This document shows, piece after piece, positions 53,003 through 63,854 of a DNA stretch of 64,000 bases (the stretch's first letter is position 1; each line of letters starts with the position of its first letter). The stretch comes from Haematobia irritans. Taxonomy: Eukaryota; Arthropoda; Insecta; Diptera; Muscidae. The notes beneath the pieces were generated by a model. The model was given only the letters and a program-made list of their open reading frames with translations, searched no databases and was not told the origin of the DNA. The position numbers were made by a program, and so were the translations under genes. The stretch spans positions 64,888,669 through 64,952,668 of the forward strand of contig NC_134397.1 in assembly GCF_050003625.1 (NCBI RefSeq), in the 5' to 3' direction.

Positions 53003-53519
53003 CCAGCAAAAAAGCGTTACCAAAAAAGTAATGAAAATGTTATATTTGGATCCGGAAGTGGTGGAAAATTGGCGCAGAAGTTATGAATTTAACATGAGCT
53101 TGTCCTAGGACGGATGTCCACCATTTCAACGGCTGTTGCACTGAATTTGAATCACTTTTTAGGGTGTGATCTGAATTCAGTGTTTTGAATGTGAATTAAA
53201 AATTTGTGTGATATTTTTCCAAATAAAAATTTTTTATTTTTTAATGCATTCTTACACCGAAACTTTTGACCTGGATCATTTCCAAAAATTTTCGATATTT
53301 CTAGAATAGATTTGGCTTTTTTGCGGCAAAATGTTATTAATTTTTACCCTTTTTAACGTATTTAAAAAAATACCCATTAAAAATATGCAAAAAAGTTGTA
53401 GAAATTGAATTTAAAAACTTCCCGTATAGCTAAAACAATTAGCATCTTAATGAGGACATTTTTGGAAGTGCTTTTACCATAAAGTTGTGTATTTAGAACA
53501 ACTTCCAATTTTTTGCTGG
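53003..53519 (-). mobile_element. MITE family D, copy 6 (in E2)
   Basis: CCAGCAAAAAAGCGTTACC to CCAATTTTTTGCTGG. It occupies the same site and orientation as D5 in E1, so D was already present in the common ancestor of E1 and E2. Confidence 0.75.
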
Positions 53520-53613
53520 GAAAAATTATGGAACTAGTTGCTTTATTATAAATTAATTGTCTAGTTATGTTGAAGTCTGACTTTTTATTCATTTTTATAA
53601 AATAAAATATTAA

Positions 53614-53770
53614 CCTTCTAATGCCCCAATTTTTTTGCCACGGTAAAATTCAGTATAGGCTGCAAAGCCTCTTGAACAGTTTTAACCAGTTTTGTTGGTT
53701 AAGGTGTGTTTTACTAAAGGCTTCCTCATATAACGAAGTCCGCCTAAAGGCAGGATTGGGCATTAGAGGG
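53614..53770 (+). mobile_element. piggyBac-like MITE G, complete, TTAA-flanked
   Basis: 157 bp between TTAA at 53610-53613 and 53771-53774. The ends are CCTTCTAATGCCCC and, on the complement, CCCTCTAATGCCCAATCC. The TTAA duplication and CCY-type ends fit piggyBac-derived MITEs. E1 reads across the same position without it. Confidence 0.85.
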
Positions 53771-53998
53771 TTAAGTGAATCTATAACTTCAGTCTATTAA
53801 TTTTTAGCTAGGGGGGCTATAGCCCCCCCCCCCCCTAGGAAAATTGTCTAGCTACGCTAATGTCTAAGGCATTAGATCTAGACCAATATTGAGATCTGAT
53901 CAGATCTATTTCCATAGTAATTAGATATGATTAGATCTTACCATTTTTTGGATCTACTCATATCTAATTGTATCAAATTAGATCGGTCAATTTATACA

Positions 53999-54342
53999 CG
54001 GGAAACTAAAGTATGACGAAAAGCACGTTTGTGGAATCAATATTAAAATAGACGCCAAACCATCAAATACTCATAAAAAACTTCTGATTCAATCACAAAA
54101 CTTATTGATTCAATTAATTTTTTTTATTGAATTTTCTTCAATCACGAAAATGATAGTATCAAGCACAGAATTAATTAGAAATTTGAAATATATTTGATTA
54201 AAAAATTAATTGATATCTTCGACATTTTCAATTAATTTTTTTTTATTTGGTTCAGTTAAAAATTTAATTGATAATAGTTAAAAATCTTACCTTAATGAAA
54301 CCACAATACGATGGTCAATATTGGTCCCATGATACCAAAACC
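53999..54342. other. AT-rich stretch with TTAATT clusters
   Basis: Many AATTAATT/TTGATT words (54110-54260); no gene or known family. Confidence 0.3.
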
Positions 54343-55196
54343 AAGTATATACAGCAGTAAGTTCAGCAGTTCAATACGCTTTCCGAAGGTAAATTTAAAG
54401 ATTTTACCTAGATTCTGGATTTATAGGAACAATTTTTGTTTGAGTTTTAGAGGAATCATAAACATCTCTTGTAAGTGTGCAAGAAAATGATGAAATAACG
54501 CCTTGATTTGAAATCTAAAATCTGTAGATTTTCATCCCAATTATTTAAATGATTACGAGAAGTAAAATCTGGAAATTTTATATTCAGTTTCAAGCAACTT
54601 TCATAATTAATGTATATGGAGGCCTTAACAAATGGACCGATAAAAACTAAATCTGATACACGTTTTGTGGGTCTAAAATACTAGTAAACAAAACAAGTAA
54701 CAAAAGTAGAAAGTAAAGAAAGTTCAAAGTCATACGGGGCTCATTGTATTATACCCTTCAACACATTGTGGGCCAAAATTATTGATACCATCTCAAATCC
54801 TTTGAATTTGTTGCGAGCTATATAAAGGTTTATGTTCCCATCTGCATGAATTTGAATCTGAATCGATTTAGACAAAATTGTATACACTTCTACAAAATCA
54901 AATGTACTTAAAATTTAAATCTAACGTTATGGAACGAAACACAATTTTAGTAAAAACCAAATAAGGAAAGTCTGAAGTGGCGCGGTGCCGACTAAAATAT
55001 ACCCTGCACAACTTTGTATTTAGATCTACAATTTGATAAAATCTCAAATCCTTAAAATTTGTTGAATGCTTTATATAAAGGTTTATTTATGTTCCCATTA
55101 ACCAATATTTAAAACTGACCCGATTTGGACAATATTTTGTCAGATTTCTACAAAATGTTTGGCACAGCTAATGCCTTGGGCACAGAGTGGCGCAGG
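54343..55196 (-). mobile_element. HINE fragments (B3 and F type)
   Basis: CAAGTATATACAGCAGTAAG with a B-type unit (54343-54680) is followed by a different HINE. That one shows TTATACCCTTCAACACATTG (54754), units with AGCTATATAAAGGTTTATGT (54825) and AGGTTTATTTATGTTCCC (55078), a second head (GAAGTGGCGCGGTGCCGACT, 54975) and the 5' end GAGTGGCGCAGGGTATAAAT at 55196. Several truncated copies overlap here. Confidence 0.65.
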
Positions 55197-55369
55197 GTAT
55201 AAATATGGGAAATATTGGTAATTTTTAGGCAATTTCGCAAAAATTCATTTATATTTCATCAATCGATAAATATGTATTAGTGGTATAGGAAAATTTTAGT
55301 CATTTTTACAAGTTTTCATCTTGGCGGTGAGTATCAGTGAGCATCAGTAAGAAATAAAAATTTGAGAAA

Positions 55370-56245
55370 ATTTATATTATTTATATATAGAAATAAAATT
55401 TTGACCAAAATATCTATAGAAATAAAATTTTGAAAACATTTTATATAGAAATAAAATGTTGACAAAATGTTCAATAGAAATACAATTTTAACAAAATTTT
55501 CTATATAGAAATAAATTTTGGAAAAAAATTTAATATAGTAAATATAATTTTGCAAAATTTTCTATTGAAATAAAATTTTGACAAATTTTCTATAGAAATA
55601 AAATTTTAACCAAATTTTTTATAGAAATAAAATTTTGACAAAACTTTCAATAGAAATAAAATTTTGACAAAATTTCCTATAGAAATAAAATTTTGACAAA
55701 ATTTTCTAGAGAGTAAAATTGCTAAAAAAATTCTAGAAAAAATAAAATTTTGACAAAATTTTCTATAGAAATAAAATGTTGACAAAATTTTCTATAGAAA
55801 TTAAATTTTGCAAGATTTTCTATAGAAATAAAATTTTGACAAAATTTTCTATAGAAATAAAATTTTGCAAAATTTTCTATATAAAAATAAACTTTTGAAA
55901 AAAATCTATATAGTAAATAAAAATTTGCAAAATTTTCTACCGAATTAAAATTGCAAAATTTTTTATAGGAATATATAATTTTGACAAAATTTTCTAACGA
56001 AATAAAATTTTCTATATAGAAATAAATTTTTGAAAAAAATTTATAAAGTAAATAAAATTTAAACAAAATTTTCTATAGAAATAAAATTTTGCAAAATTTT
56101 CTATTGAAATAAAATTTTGGAAAATTTTCTATTGAAATAAAATTTTGCAAAATTTTTTATAGGAATATATAAATTTGACAAAATTTTCTATTGCAATAAA
56201 CTTTAGACAAAATTTTCTATAGAAATAAATTTTTGAAAGAATTTT
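55370..56245 (-). repeat. 29-bp AT minisatellite array, strongly diverged
   Basis: About 28 units with many indels (CTATATAGAAATAAA, GCAAAATTTTCTATTG variants). It is the most divergent array in the window. The long minus-strand frames (KFYFYRKFCQNFISIEN) are artefacts. Confidence 0.9.
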
Positions 56246-56329
56246 CTGCCAATATATAGTCTGTAAATATGGTCTTAAAATAAAATTAAAAAAATAAAAT
56301 CGATTGTTCGAAATATTTCAAATAAATTG

Positions 56330-57732
56330 TTATGGTGGTAGGCATTCTGGGTCGTGGTGAAATTCTGAGTCGATCTGAGCATCTCCGTCCGTCCGTCCAT
56401 CCGTCCGTCCGTCTGTTGAAATCACGCTAACTTCCGAACGAAACAAGCTATCGACTTGAAACTTGGCACAAGTAGTTGTTATTGATGTAGGTCGGATGGT
56501 ATTGCAAATGGCCATATCGGTCCATTTTTACGTATAGCCCCCATATAAACGGACCCCCAAATTTGGCTTGCAGACCCTCTAAGAGAAGCAAATTTCATCC
56601 GACCCGGCTGAAATTTGGTACATGGTGTTAGTATATGGTCTCTAACAACCATGCAAAAATTGTTCCACATCGGTCCATAATTATATATTTATAGCCCCCA
56701 TATAAACAGATACCCAGATTTGGCTTGCGGAGCCTCTAAGAGAAGAAAATTTCATCCGATCCGGCTGAAATTTGGAACATGGTGTTAGTATATAGTCCTT
56801 AACAACCATGCAAAAATTGGTCCACATTGGTCTATAATTATATATAGCCCCCATATAAACCGATACCCAGATTTGGCTTGCGGAGTCTCTAAGAGAAGAA
56901 AATTTCATCCGATCCGGCGGAAATTTGGTACATGGTGTTAGTATATAGTCCTTAACAACCATGCCAAAATTGGTCTACATCGGTCCATAAATATATATAT
57001 AGCCCCCATATAAACCGATCCCCAGATTGGCTTGCGGAGCCTCAAAGAGAAGCAAATTTCATCCGATCCGGCTGAAGTTTGGTACACGGTTTTGGTATAT
57101 GGTCTCTAACAACCATGCGAAAATTGGTCCACATCGGTCTATAATTATATATAGCCCCCATATAAACCGATCCCCAGATTTGGCTTGCGGAGCCTCAAAG
57201 AGAAGCAAATTTCATCCGATCCGGCTGAAATTTGGAACATGGTGTAGGTATATGGTCTCCAACATCCGATCCGGTTCAAATTTGGAACGTGCTGTTAGTA
57301 TATCGCCGCTAACAACCATACTTAAATTGGTCCATATCGGTCTATAGTTATATATAGCCGATCCCCAATCACACAAAAATTGGTCCATATCGGTTCATAA
57401 TCATGGTTGCCACTCGATCCAAACAAAATCTACCAAAATTTTGTTTCTATAGAAAATTTTGTCAAAATTTTATTTCTATAGAAAATTTTGTCAAACTGAA
57501 TAATATACATATTTAATCGGTCTTTTTTAATTTAATATATAATACGTATGGACTTTACTTACAATTTAGAAGACGGTGTTAGGAGGTTTTAAGATACCTT
57601 GCTATGGACAAGCGTTACCGCAACCCAAGTAATTGGATTGTGGATGGCAGTGTTTAGAAGAAGTTTCTACGCAATCCATGGTGGAGGGTACATAAGCTTC
57701 GGCCTGGCCGAACTTAAGGCCGTATATACTTG
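56330..57732 (+). mobile_element. HINE-A composite element (A10), complete 3' end
   Basis: TTCTGGGTCGTGGTGAAATT, (GTCC)n at 56387-56411, then six ~170-bp units, a two-unit 29-bp stretch (57435-57495) and the leader (GACGGTGTTAGGAGGTTTTA). The 3' end follows: CATGGTGGAGGGTACATAAG, perfect hairpin TTCGGCCTGGCCGAA (57698-57712) and GGCCGTATATACTTGTTTT. It is the best reference for the 3' terminus. Confidence 0.9.
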
Positions 57733-58369
57733 TTTTTTTTTTGTTTTTAATTTGAAATAATTACAGGTAAACCATTAAAACCATAAATTACTTAAATATA
57801 GGAAGCATTACTGTACCAAATTTCTTCTAAGCTCCCTAAGCAACCCTTTTCTATATAGAGGACATGCAAGTTTCCTTTTTTTGGGCGGCAAAAGTACAGT
57901 TATGCATGTCATTATGTGGATTTTTGTTCAACTTCTAACAATGTTCAAAAGAACTTCAAATATGCCTTAGACTTTGCCCGATATTTGACCAACGATTCGC
58001 TTTCTAGAAGGGAAGTAGAATTTAACACTTAGCCATAATTATGTCTGTGTATGTGTCACAAGACCGTCACCTCTCCCCATACCGGTACATACAACTAGAA
58101 AGGCTCTAATACAAATGTGCTAAAGCTAAACTGGACCTTTCCCCCTCTCAGGATCACCATTAAGTTGAGCAGCGATTGAGGGTAACAAAACAAAAGCATT
58201 AATTCTATTAAACCAATTCCTTCAGACACAAGTGAAAACGAGGACTTAATGGATGCGTTGCATGTTCAAAGTTGCCGCGACAAAACTAACAACACAGAGA
58301 GGAGTACACAAACCAAGGAATCAAGAAACATGAATCTGAAATAAAATTCAAATGCAACAAGAGTTGGGG
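57733..58369. other. host-like region, no gene recognised
   Basis: No family match was seen. A pyrimidine-rich CCTTTCCCCCTCTCAGG (58136-58152) looks like a splice acceptor, but no exon is evident after it. Confidence 0.35.
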
Positions 58370-58681
58370 TTAACTCGAATATCCACCACCAATCTGACCA
58401 AAGAGGTGGCATTGGCAAGAAAGTGAACTCAAAACTGACGACGCGGACGAGTTCAGGTGGAAATGGTCAGAGGTCTTGGCTGCAATGACCATAACAACGA
58501 ACCAACCACCAACACCGTCAAAGTCGTCGCCATCCAACCACTTCATCCACCCCATGTGCATGCATTGTGGCCAGTATACACAGGGTTTACGTATTGTTAG
58601 ACTTACAGGTGAATGACTTTTTCTTAAATGTTTCCGACTTCCGGTCAAGTTTTTTTTAGCACTGCTGTTGTTGTGGTGCAT
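58370..58681 (-). CDS. candidate ORF, unrecognised
   Basis: ATG at 58681 opens 103 codons (MHHNNSSAKKNLTGSRKHLR ... HFHLNSSASSVLSSLSCQCH) to a stop at 58370. Non-repetitive and GC-containing, but with an odd composition (W, H, G runs). The complementary strand is CCA/ACC-rich, so it may be a shadow of low-complexity DNA. Confidence 0.2.
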   Translation of the reverse strand: MHHNNSSAKKNLTGSRKHLRKSHSPVSLTIRKPCVYWPQCMHMGWMKWLDGDDFDGVGGWFVVMVIAAKTSDHFHLNSSASSVLSSLSCQCHLFGQIGGGYSS

Positions 58682-58774
58682 TTTTGTATATCAAAATATT
58701 CAGGAAAAAAGAGGATTTTCATTGTGAGGCCTTTTGGAAGGCCTGCCTGCTTGTTAATAAAATTTAGACTAACG

Positions 58775-58990
58775 TTGTACATTGTGATACCACATTAACT
58801 TGTAATAACGGGATGTCACTTAACCTTATGTTCCAACATTTTTGGTACATTTTGATAGCGACATGCATCAACATCATGGATCTTTCCGTTCGTTATGCCA
58901 GAATAACTAAAAATACCTATTACCAATATAGGCCTTTCTAGTTCCATTTTTTTCCCATTGGCTCTATCAACATACCTAAAAGTTTATATT
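58775..58990 (-). mobile_element. LINE 3' UTR/tail fragment
   Basis: GTTAATGTGGTATCACAATG (minus) with AGTCTAAATTTT at 58765-58800, and GGTATTTTTAGTTATTCTGG near 58905, correspond to the tail and UTR of the LINE at 36382 (compare ACTAAAAGTACCTATTAC at 36468). No coding part remains. Confidence 0.6.
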
Positions 58991-59037
58991 TGCCTGAACC
59001 TTTAGCTCTGTAATGTGATAAGTACATATATATATCT

Positions 59038-59988
59038 CTTGCACCCAGGGATGGAAAATGTAGTACTATAGTAATTTTTTCAATACTTTTTCACCCTGGT
59101 CAGTACCGTAGTACCCCCGCGAACTACGGTACTGAGCAAATTTTTGCCAAAAATTTTATTTCTATAGACAAAATTTTCCAAATTTTATTTCTATAGAAAA
59201 TTTTGTCAACATTTTATTTCTATAGAAAATTTTGTCAAAATTTTATTTCTATAGAAAATATTGTCTAAATTTTATTTCTATAGAAAATTTTGTCAAAATT
59301 TTATTTCTATAGAAAAATTTGTCCAAATTTTATTTCGCTAGAAAATTTTGTCAAAATTTTATTTCTATAGAAAAATTTGTCAAAATTTTATTTCTATAGA
59401 AAATATTGTCAAAATTTTATTTCTATAGAAAATTTTGTCAAAATTTTATTTCTACAGAAAATTTTGTCAAAATTTTATTTCTACAGAAAATTTTGTCAAA
59501 ATTTTATTTCCAGAAAAATTTGTCAAAATTTTATTTCTATAGAAAATATTGTCAAAATTTTATTTCCATAGAAAATTTTGTCAAAATTTTATTTCTACAG
59601 AAAATTTTGTCAAAATTTTATTTCTACAGAAAATTTTGTTAAAATTTTATTTCCATAGAAAATTTTGTCAAAATGTAATTTCGGTAGAAAATTTTGTCAA
59701 AATTTTATTTCTATAGAAATTTTTGTCAACTTTGTTTTCTATATTTTGTTTCTATAGATAATTTTGACAAAATGTTATTTCTATAGAAAATTTTATTTCG
59801 GTAGAACATTTTGTCAAAATTTGAGTTGACAAACAAAATGTTTTCTTTAAAATTCAGTCTAAAGGAGATTTTGGCAATAATCTCCCATTGGAATTTTTGT
59901 TGACATTTAGTGAAAAGTACTTTTTCGCCCAAAAAAATACATTTTTTGTACTTTATTGAAAATGTTATTTTCCATCCCTGCTTGCACC
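59038..59988 (+). mobile_element. hAT-like non-autonomous element M filled with the 29-bp minisatellite
   Basis: The element 59046-59980 has 14-bp perfect inverted ends CAGGGATGGAAAAT, a common form of hAT terminus. CTTGCACC is duplicated exactly at 59038-59045 and 59981-59988. The interior is about 23 units of the 29-bp minisatellite (59142-59815), plus CAGTACCGTAGTACCCCCGC on the left. No transposase. Confidence 0.9.
59142..59815 (+). repeat. 29-bp AT minisatellite array inside M
   Basis: Same unit as in HINE-A. Several neighbouring units share private variants (CTACAGAAAATTTTG), implying local expansion after insertion. Confidence 0.92.
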
Positions 59989-60330
59989 TAACTCAAAATG
60001 AAGTTAGTGTTACCCCTAGCACTTATGATTATAAACGTAATATGCCTTATTGTGCCACCTAAAAGTATGCAAAGTAAATTTAATATTTTTACCGAAGTGT
60101 GCCACTTTATGCGCCACCATAGTAATGATGCTTTTTCTGCAACTTCTTAGAACTTCTCAACGGTAATACTTTACGTAGTGGCACATACAAGGGGTTGCAA
60201 TTGCTGATACCTATGTATCACGAATAATAACTGCGGCCTTGGAAACATTACCCGCGGCCATCGAAGAGAATACAAATAGATCCAAATTCTCATAGATTAT
60301 GAAAATAGCATCTTCTTTAGAAGCAACCGT
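59989..60330. other. host-like stretch, no gene recognised
   Basis: Ordinary-complexity DNA (CTGCGGCCTTGGAAACATTA, CCCGCGGCCATCGAAG) with no frame that I can support. Confidence 0.35.
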
Positions 60331-60400
60331 TATGCAATGGTTAGCATGCGCACCTTGTATGCAATGATCATGGATTCAGTCCCACTTTTGGGCCGGACAT
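60331..60400 (+). mobile_element. degenerate SINE head
   Basis: AACCGTTATGCAATGGTTAG, CGCACCTTGTATGC, then ATGGATTCAGTCCC in the B-box position and GGGCCGGACATCAAAAAAG. An old copy of the tRNA-like head. Confidence 0.6.
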
Positions 60401-60415
60401 CAAAAAAGATACAAG

Positions 60416-62636
60416 GCACGGTTGACACTCGTACCAAAAATAATCTACTAAATTTAAAAACAATTCTTATTTTGAAGATTACGATCAAATTTTTGTGGTT
60501 AGTATAAACAAAATGTTTTTTCTTCGAAAGGATTTTTTTAGTTCTATGTACTATGTACTATCTTAGTACTATGATCTCTCCTGTAGAAATTTTGACAAAA
60601 TTTTATTTCTATAAAACATTACACAAAGTTTATTTCTATAGAAAATTTTGTCAAAATGTTATTTCTATTAAAAACATTGTTAACATTCTATTTCTATTAA
60701 AAAATTAAGTCAAAAATTTTACATCTATAAAAAATTTTATCAACAATTTTATTTCTATAGAATTATTATATTGTTATATTAAAAAATTTTCACAATCTTA
60801 TTTCTATAGAAAATTTTGTAAAATTTAATTTCTATAGCAAATTTTGTCAAAATGTTATTTTATTTCTATTGAAAATTTTGTCAAACTTTTAGTTCTATAG
60901 GAAATTTTGTCAAAATTTTATTTATATAGAAAATATTGTCAAAATTTTATTTATATAGAAAATTTTGGCAAATTTTATTTCTATAGATAATTTTGTCAAA
61001 ATTTTATTTTTTATAGAAAATTTTGTCAAAATTTAATTTCTATAGAAAATTTTGTCAAAATTTTATTTCTATAGAAAATGTTGTCAAAATTTTATTTCTA
61101 TAGAAAATTTTATTTTTATAGAAAATTTTGCCAAAATTTTACGTCTATAGAAAATTTTAACAAAATTTTATTTCTATAGGAAATTTTGTCAAAATTTTAT
61201 TTATATAGAAAATTTTGTCAAAATTTTATTTATATAGAAAATTTTGGCAAATTTTATTTTTATAGAAAATTTTGTCAAAATTTTATTTCTATAGAAAATG
61301 TTGTCAAAATTGTATTTCTATAGAAAATTTTGTCAAAATTTTCTTTCTGTAGAACATTTTAGAAAAATTTTATCTCTACACAAAATATTGTCAACATTTT
61401 ATTTATACAGAAAATTTTGTCAAAAATTGTATTTCCATAGAAAATTTTGTCAAAAATTTTATTTCTATAAAAAAATTTTCAAAACTATATTTCTATAGAA
61501 ATTTTTATCAATATTTGGTTTTTATACAAGGTTTCGTCAAAATTTTATTTTTATAAAAAATTTGATCAATTTGGTTGGTATATAATTTTGTAAAATTTAA
61601 TTTCTATAGCAAATTTTGTCAAAATGTTATTTTATTTCTATAGAAAATTTTGGCAAACTTTTAGTTCTATTGATAATTTTGTCAAAATTTTATTTATATA
61701 AAAAATTTTCTCAAAATTTTATTGATATAGAAAATTTTGTCACAATTTTATTTTTATAGAAAATTTTGTCAAAATTTTATTTTTATGGAAAATGATGTCA
61801 AAAATTTATTTTTAATAGAAAATTTTGTCAAAATTATATTTCTATAGAAAATTATATTTCTATAGAAAATTTTATTTTTATAGAAAATTTTAACAAAATT
61901 GCATTTCTATAGAAAATTTTGTCAAAATTTTATTTCCATACCTATACGAAATATTATTTTGTTTCTAATTTATTTTTATAGATGATTTTGTCAAAATTTT
62001 ATTGTTTATAGAAAATTTTGTCAAAATTTTATTTCTATAGAAAATGTTGTCAACATTTTATTTCTATAGAAAATGTTGGAAATATTTTATTTCTATAGAA
62101 AATTTTATTTTTATAGAAAATTTTGCCCAAAATTTTATTTCTATAGAAAATTTTGGCAAAATTTTATCTCTTTACTAAATATTGTCAAAATTTTATTTTA
62201 TTTCTGTAGAACATTTTGGCAAAATTTTAGTTCTATAAAAAAAATTTTGTCAAAATTTTATTTCTATTGAAAATTTTGTCAAAAAATTGTATTTCCATAG
62301 AAAATTTTGTCCAAAATTTTATTTCTATAGAAAATTTTGCCAAAACTTTTTTCTATAGAAATTATTGTCAAAATTTTATTTTTATTAAAAATTTTGTCAA
62401 AATTTTATTTTTATTAAAAATTTTGTCAAAATTTTATTTTTATTAAAAATTTGTCAAAAATTTTATTTTTATGGTAAAGTTGGGCAAAATTGTATTTTTA
62501 TAGAAAGTTGAAGTACCTCTTAGCTCGAGAGATATATTTTGCAAAATCTACCAAAACTTTAGGACTTCTACCAATCTACCAGACACTAAAATACCTACCA
62601 TTTTTTTGTAGAATTCTTGCAACAGTGATTATTAGT
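60416..62636 (+). repeat. 29-bp minisatellite block N with terminal junctions
   Basis: The array (60590-62510, about 65 units with many truncated ones) is preceded by CACGGTTGACACTCGTACCA. It is followed by AAATCTACCAAAACTTTAGG and TTCTTGCAACAGTG. The left junction is the one seen beside other arrays (10830, 15417, 57408). The complement of the right end, CACTGTTGCAAGAATTC, loosely mirrors the left. It may be a transposon with an overgrown core, but no TSD is visible. Confidence 0.75.
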
Positions 62637-63713
62637 CGAACCTTTGGCCCTTAATAAGGCCCTAATAGTTTTCAACCTAACTTTGTTTGAACTCTTAAAT
62701 ATGTAGTCTGGATACTTTAGTGTCGCTTTGCAGCTACCTACAACAAAATACTCTTGGATCTACTACAGAAATTATGCCAAAGGAAGAAGATATATATGTG
62801 GCGATAACACCATGGCAAATGGGGAAGGCTATAGTACAAGAAATTCTAACAAGAAAACAACAGGAGAAAGGGGCATAATATAGATCCTAAGGTATATGAT
62901 TTACATACAAAGTACTTTTATTGGAAACTAGTGAGGAAATTCAACATAGAGCGATAGAATGGATGAAATTCAGGTTAAATTCAATCATAGTCGTTGCCTA
63001 AATGACTTCGGAAAGGATGTGTTGATTTATCGACTTGAGATTTTCATAGAATTTAGGTCGTTGTAACACCTTAGGTAAATGTAAGGAGTTGGTCATGGTG
63101 AACAACAATGGTGGATTTATTTGAGAAAATTTGATATTATTCCATAAGGCTGAGCGACCTATTGCTGTGGTTGGATAAACGGACGTGGACATAATATATA
63201 CCTATGATTCTAAACTCGAGGGTCTCAAATTTATGGTGGAGAGTAGTAGTATATGAGTTTGCCATTAATCGAACTTACTTACTTACTGTCGTTCTGATTT
63301 GTTTGCATTTCTTTGGCAAATTTAATGTAAAATATTGCCACTTATCTTACTTTCTATGCAAAACCATGAAACTATCCAAGTTTTTAAATTTAATCTTAAT
63401 TTTTTTTGCTTATTTCTGCTCTTGAAATGTTTTATTGTTGTTTCTTCTAATCTATGTCAGGCAATAATGACGTCGAAGTAAGTGAGCAGAAAAAAATGTA
63501 CATTAGCTGAAATTAGAGCAAGAAATTGTTTTAAAGTTTTATTTTCATAAATAGCAGATAAATGTTTGTAATTTTACATTATTGTTGATGTATTCAAATG
63601 GCTATGTGAACGATTGAAGATGTACCAAAGGGTTATAAAATTAACACTCACATATCTATTTCTCGAATACAGAGAAGACTACATTAATGGTAATTTTTGT
63701 GAATTTGTGGATA
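62637..63713. other. host-like AT-rich region, no gene recognised
   Basis: Scattered short frames (63204-63425 plus, 62998-63192 minus) lack any recognisable features. Confidence 0.35.
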
Positions 63714-63854
63714 CACCCTCAAAAAAATCGCCTCTGTAACATATACCCCCAAGCACATGGTGATTCAATCATATATATTTTCAGAATTTGTTCAAACAAT
63801 AAAATGTTAGTACTGTACAAACATATTATGATTCATCTTAAGCATATCTTTTTA
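63714..63854 (-). mobile_element. element J terminus
   Basis: CACCCTCAAAAAAATCGCCT after TA matches the complement of the right end of J (24545-24568). ACAAACATATTATGATTC carries the family's AACATAT words. It is interrupted by the mariner at 63855. Confidence 0.55.

Larger units (their letters stand above)
52882..53870 (+). mobile_element. hAT-like non-autonomous element E2 with 8-bp TSD
   Basis: The element 52890-53862 has the same ends as E1 (CATAAGCGTAG ... CTACGCTAATG). TCTAAGGC is duplicated exactly at 52882-52889 and 53863-53870. It contains D6 (53003-53519) and MITE G (53614-53770), and lacks the F and HINE inserts of E1. Confidence 0.88.
52735..53998. mobile_element. AGATCT-rich foldback-like element S, hosting E2
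   Basis: Both flanks of E2 (52735-52881 and 53871-53998) are dense in AGATCT, AGATAT and TAGATCTA words in both orientations, including the 16-bp perfect palindrome AGATCTGATCAGATCT (53892-53907). The ends share GGGAAACTAA (52740, 53999). The class is unknown. Confidence 0.45.
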
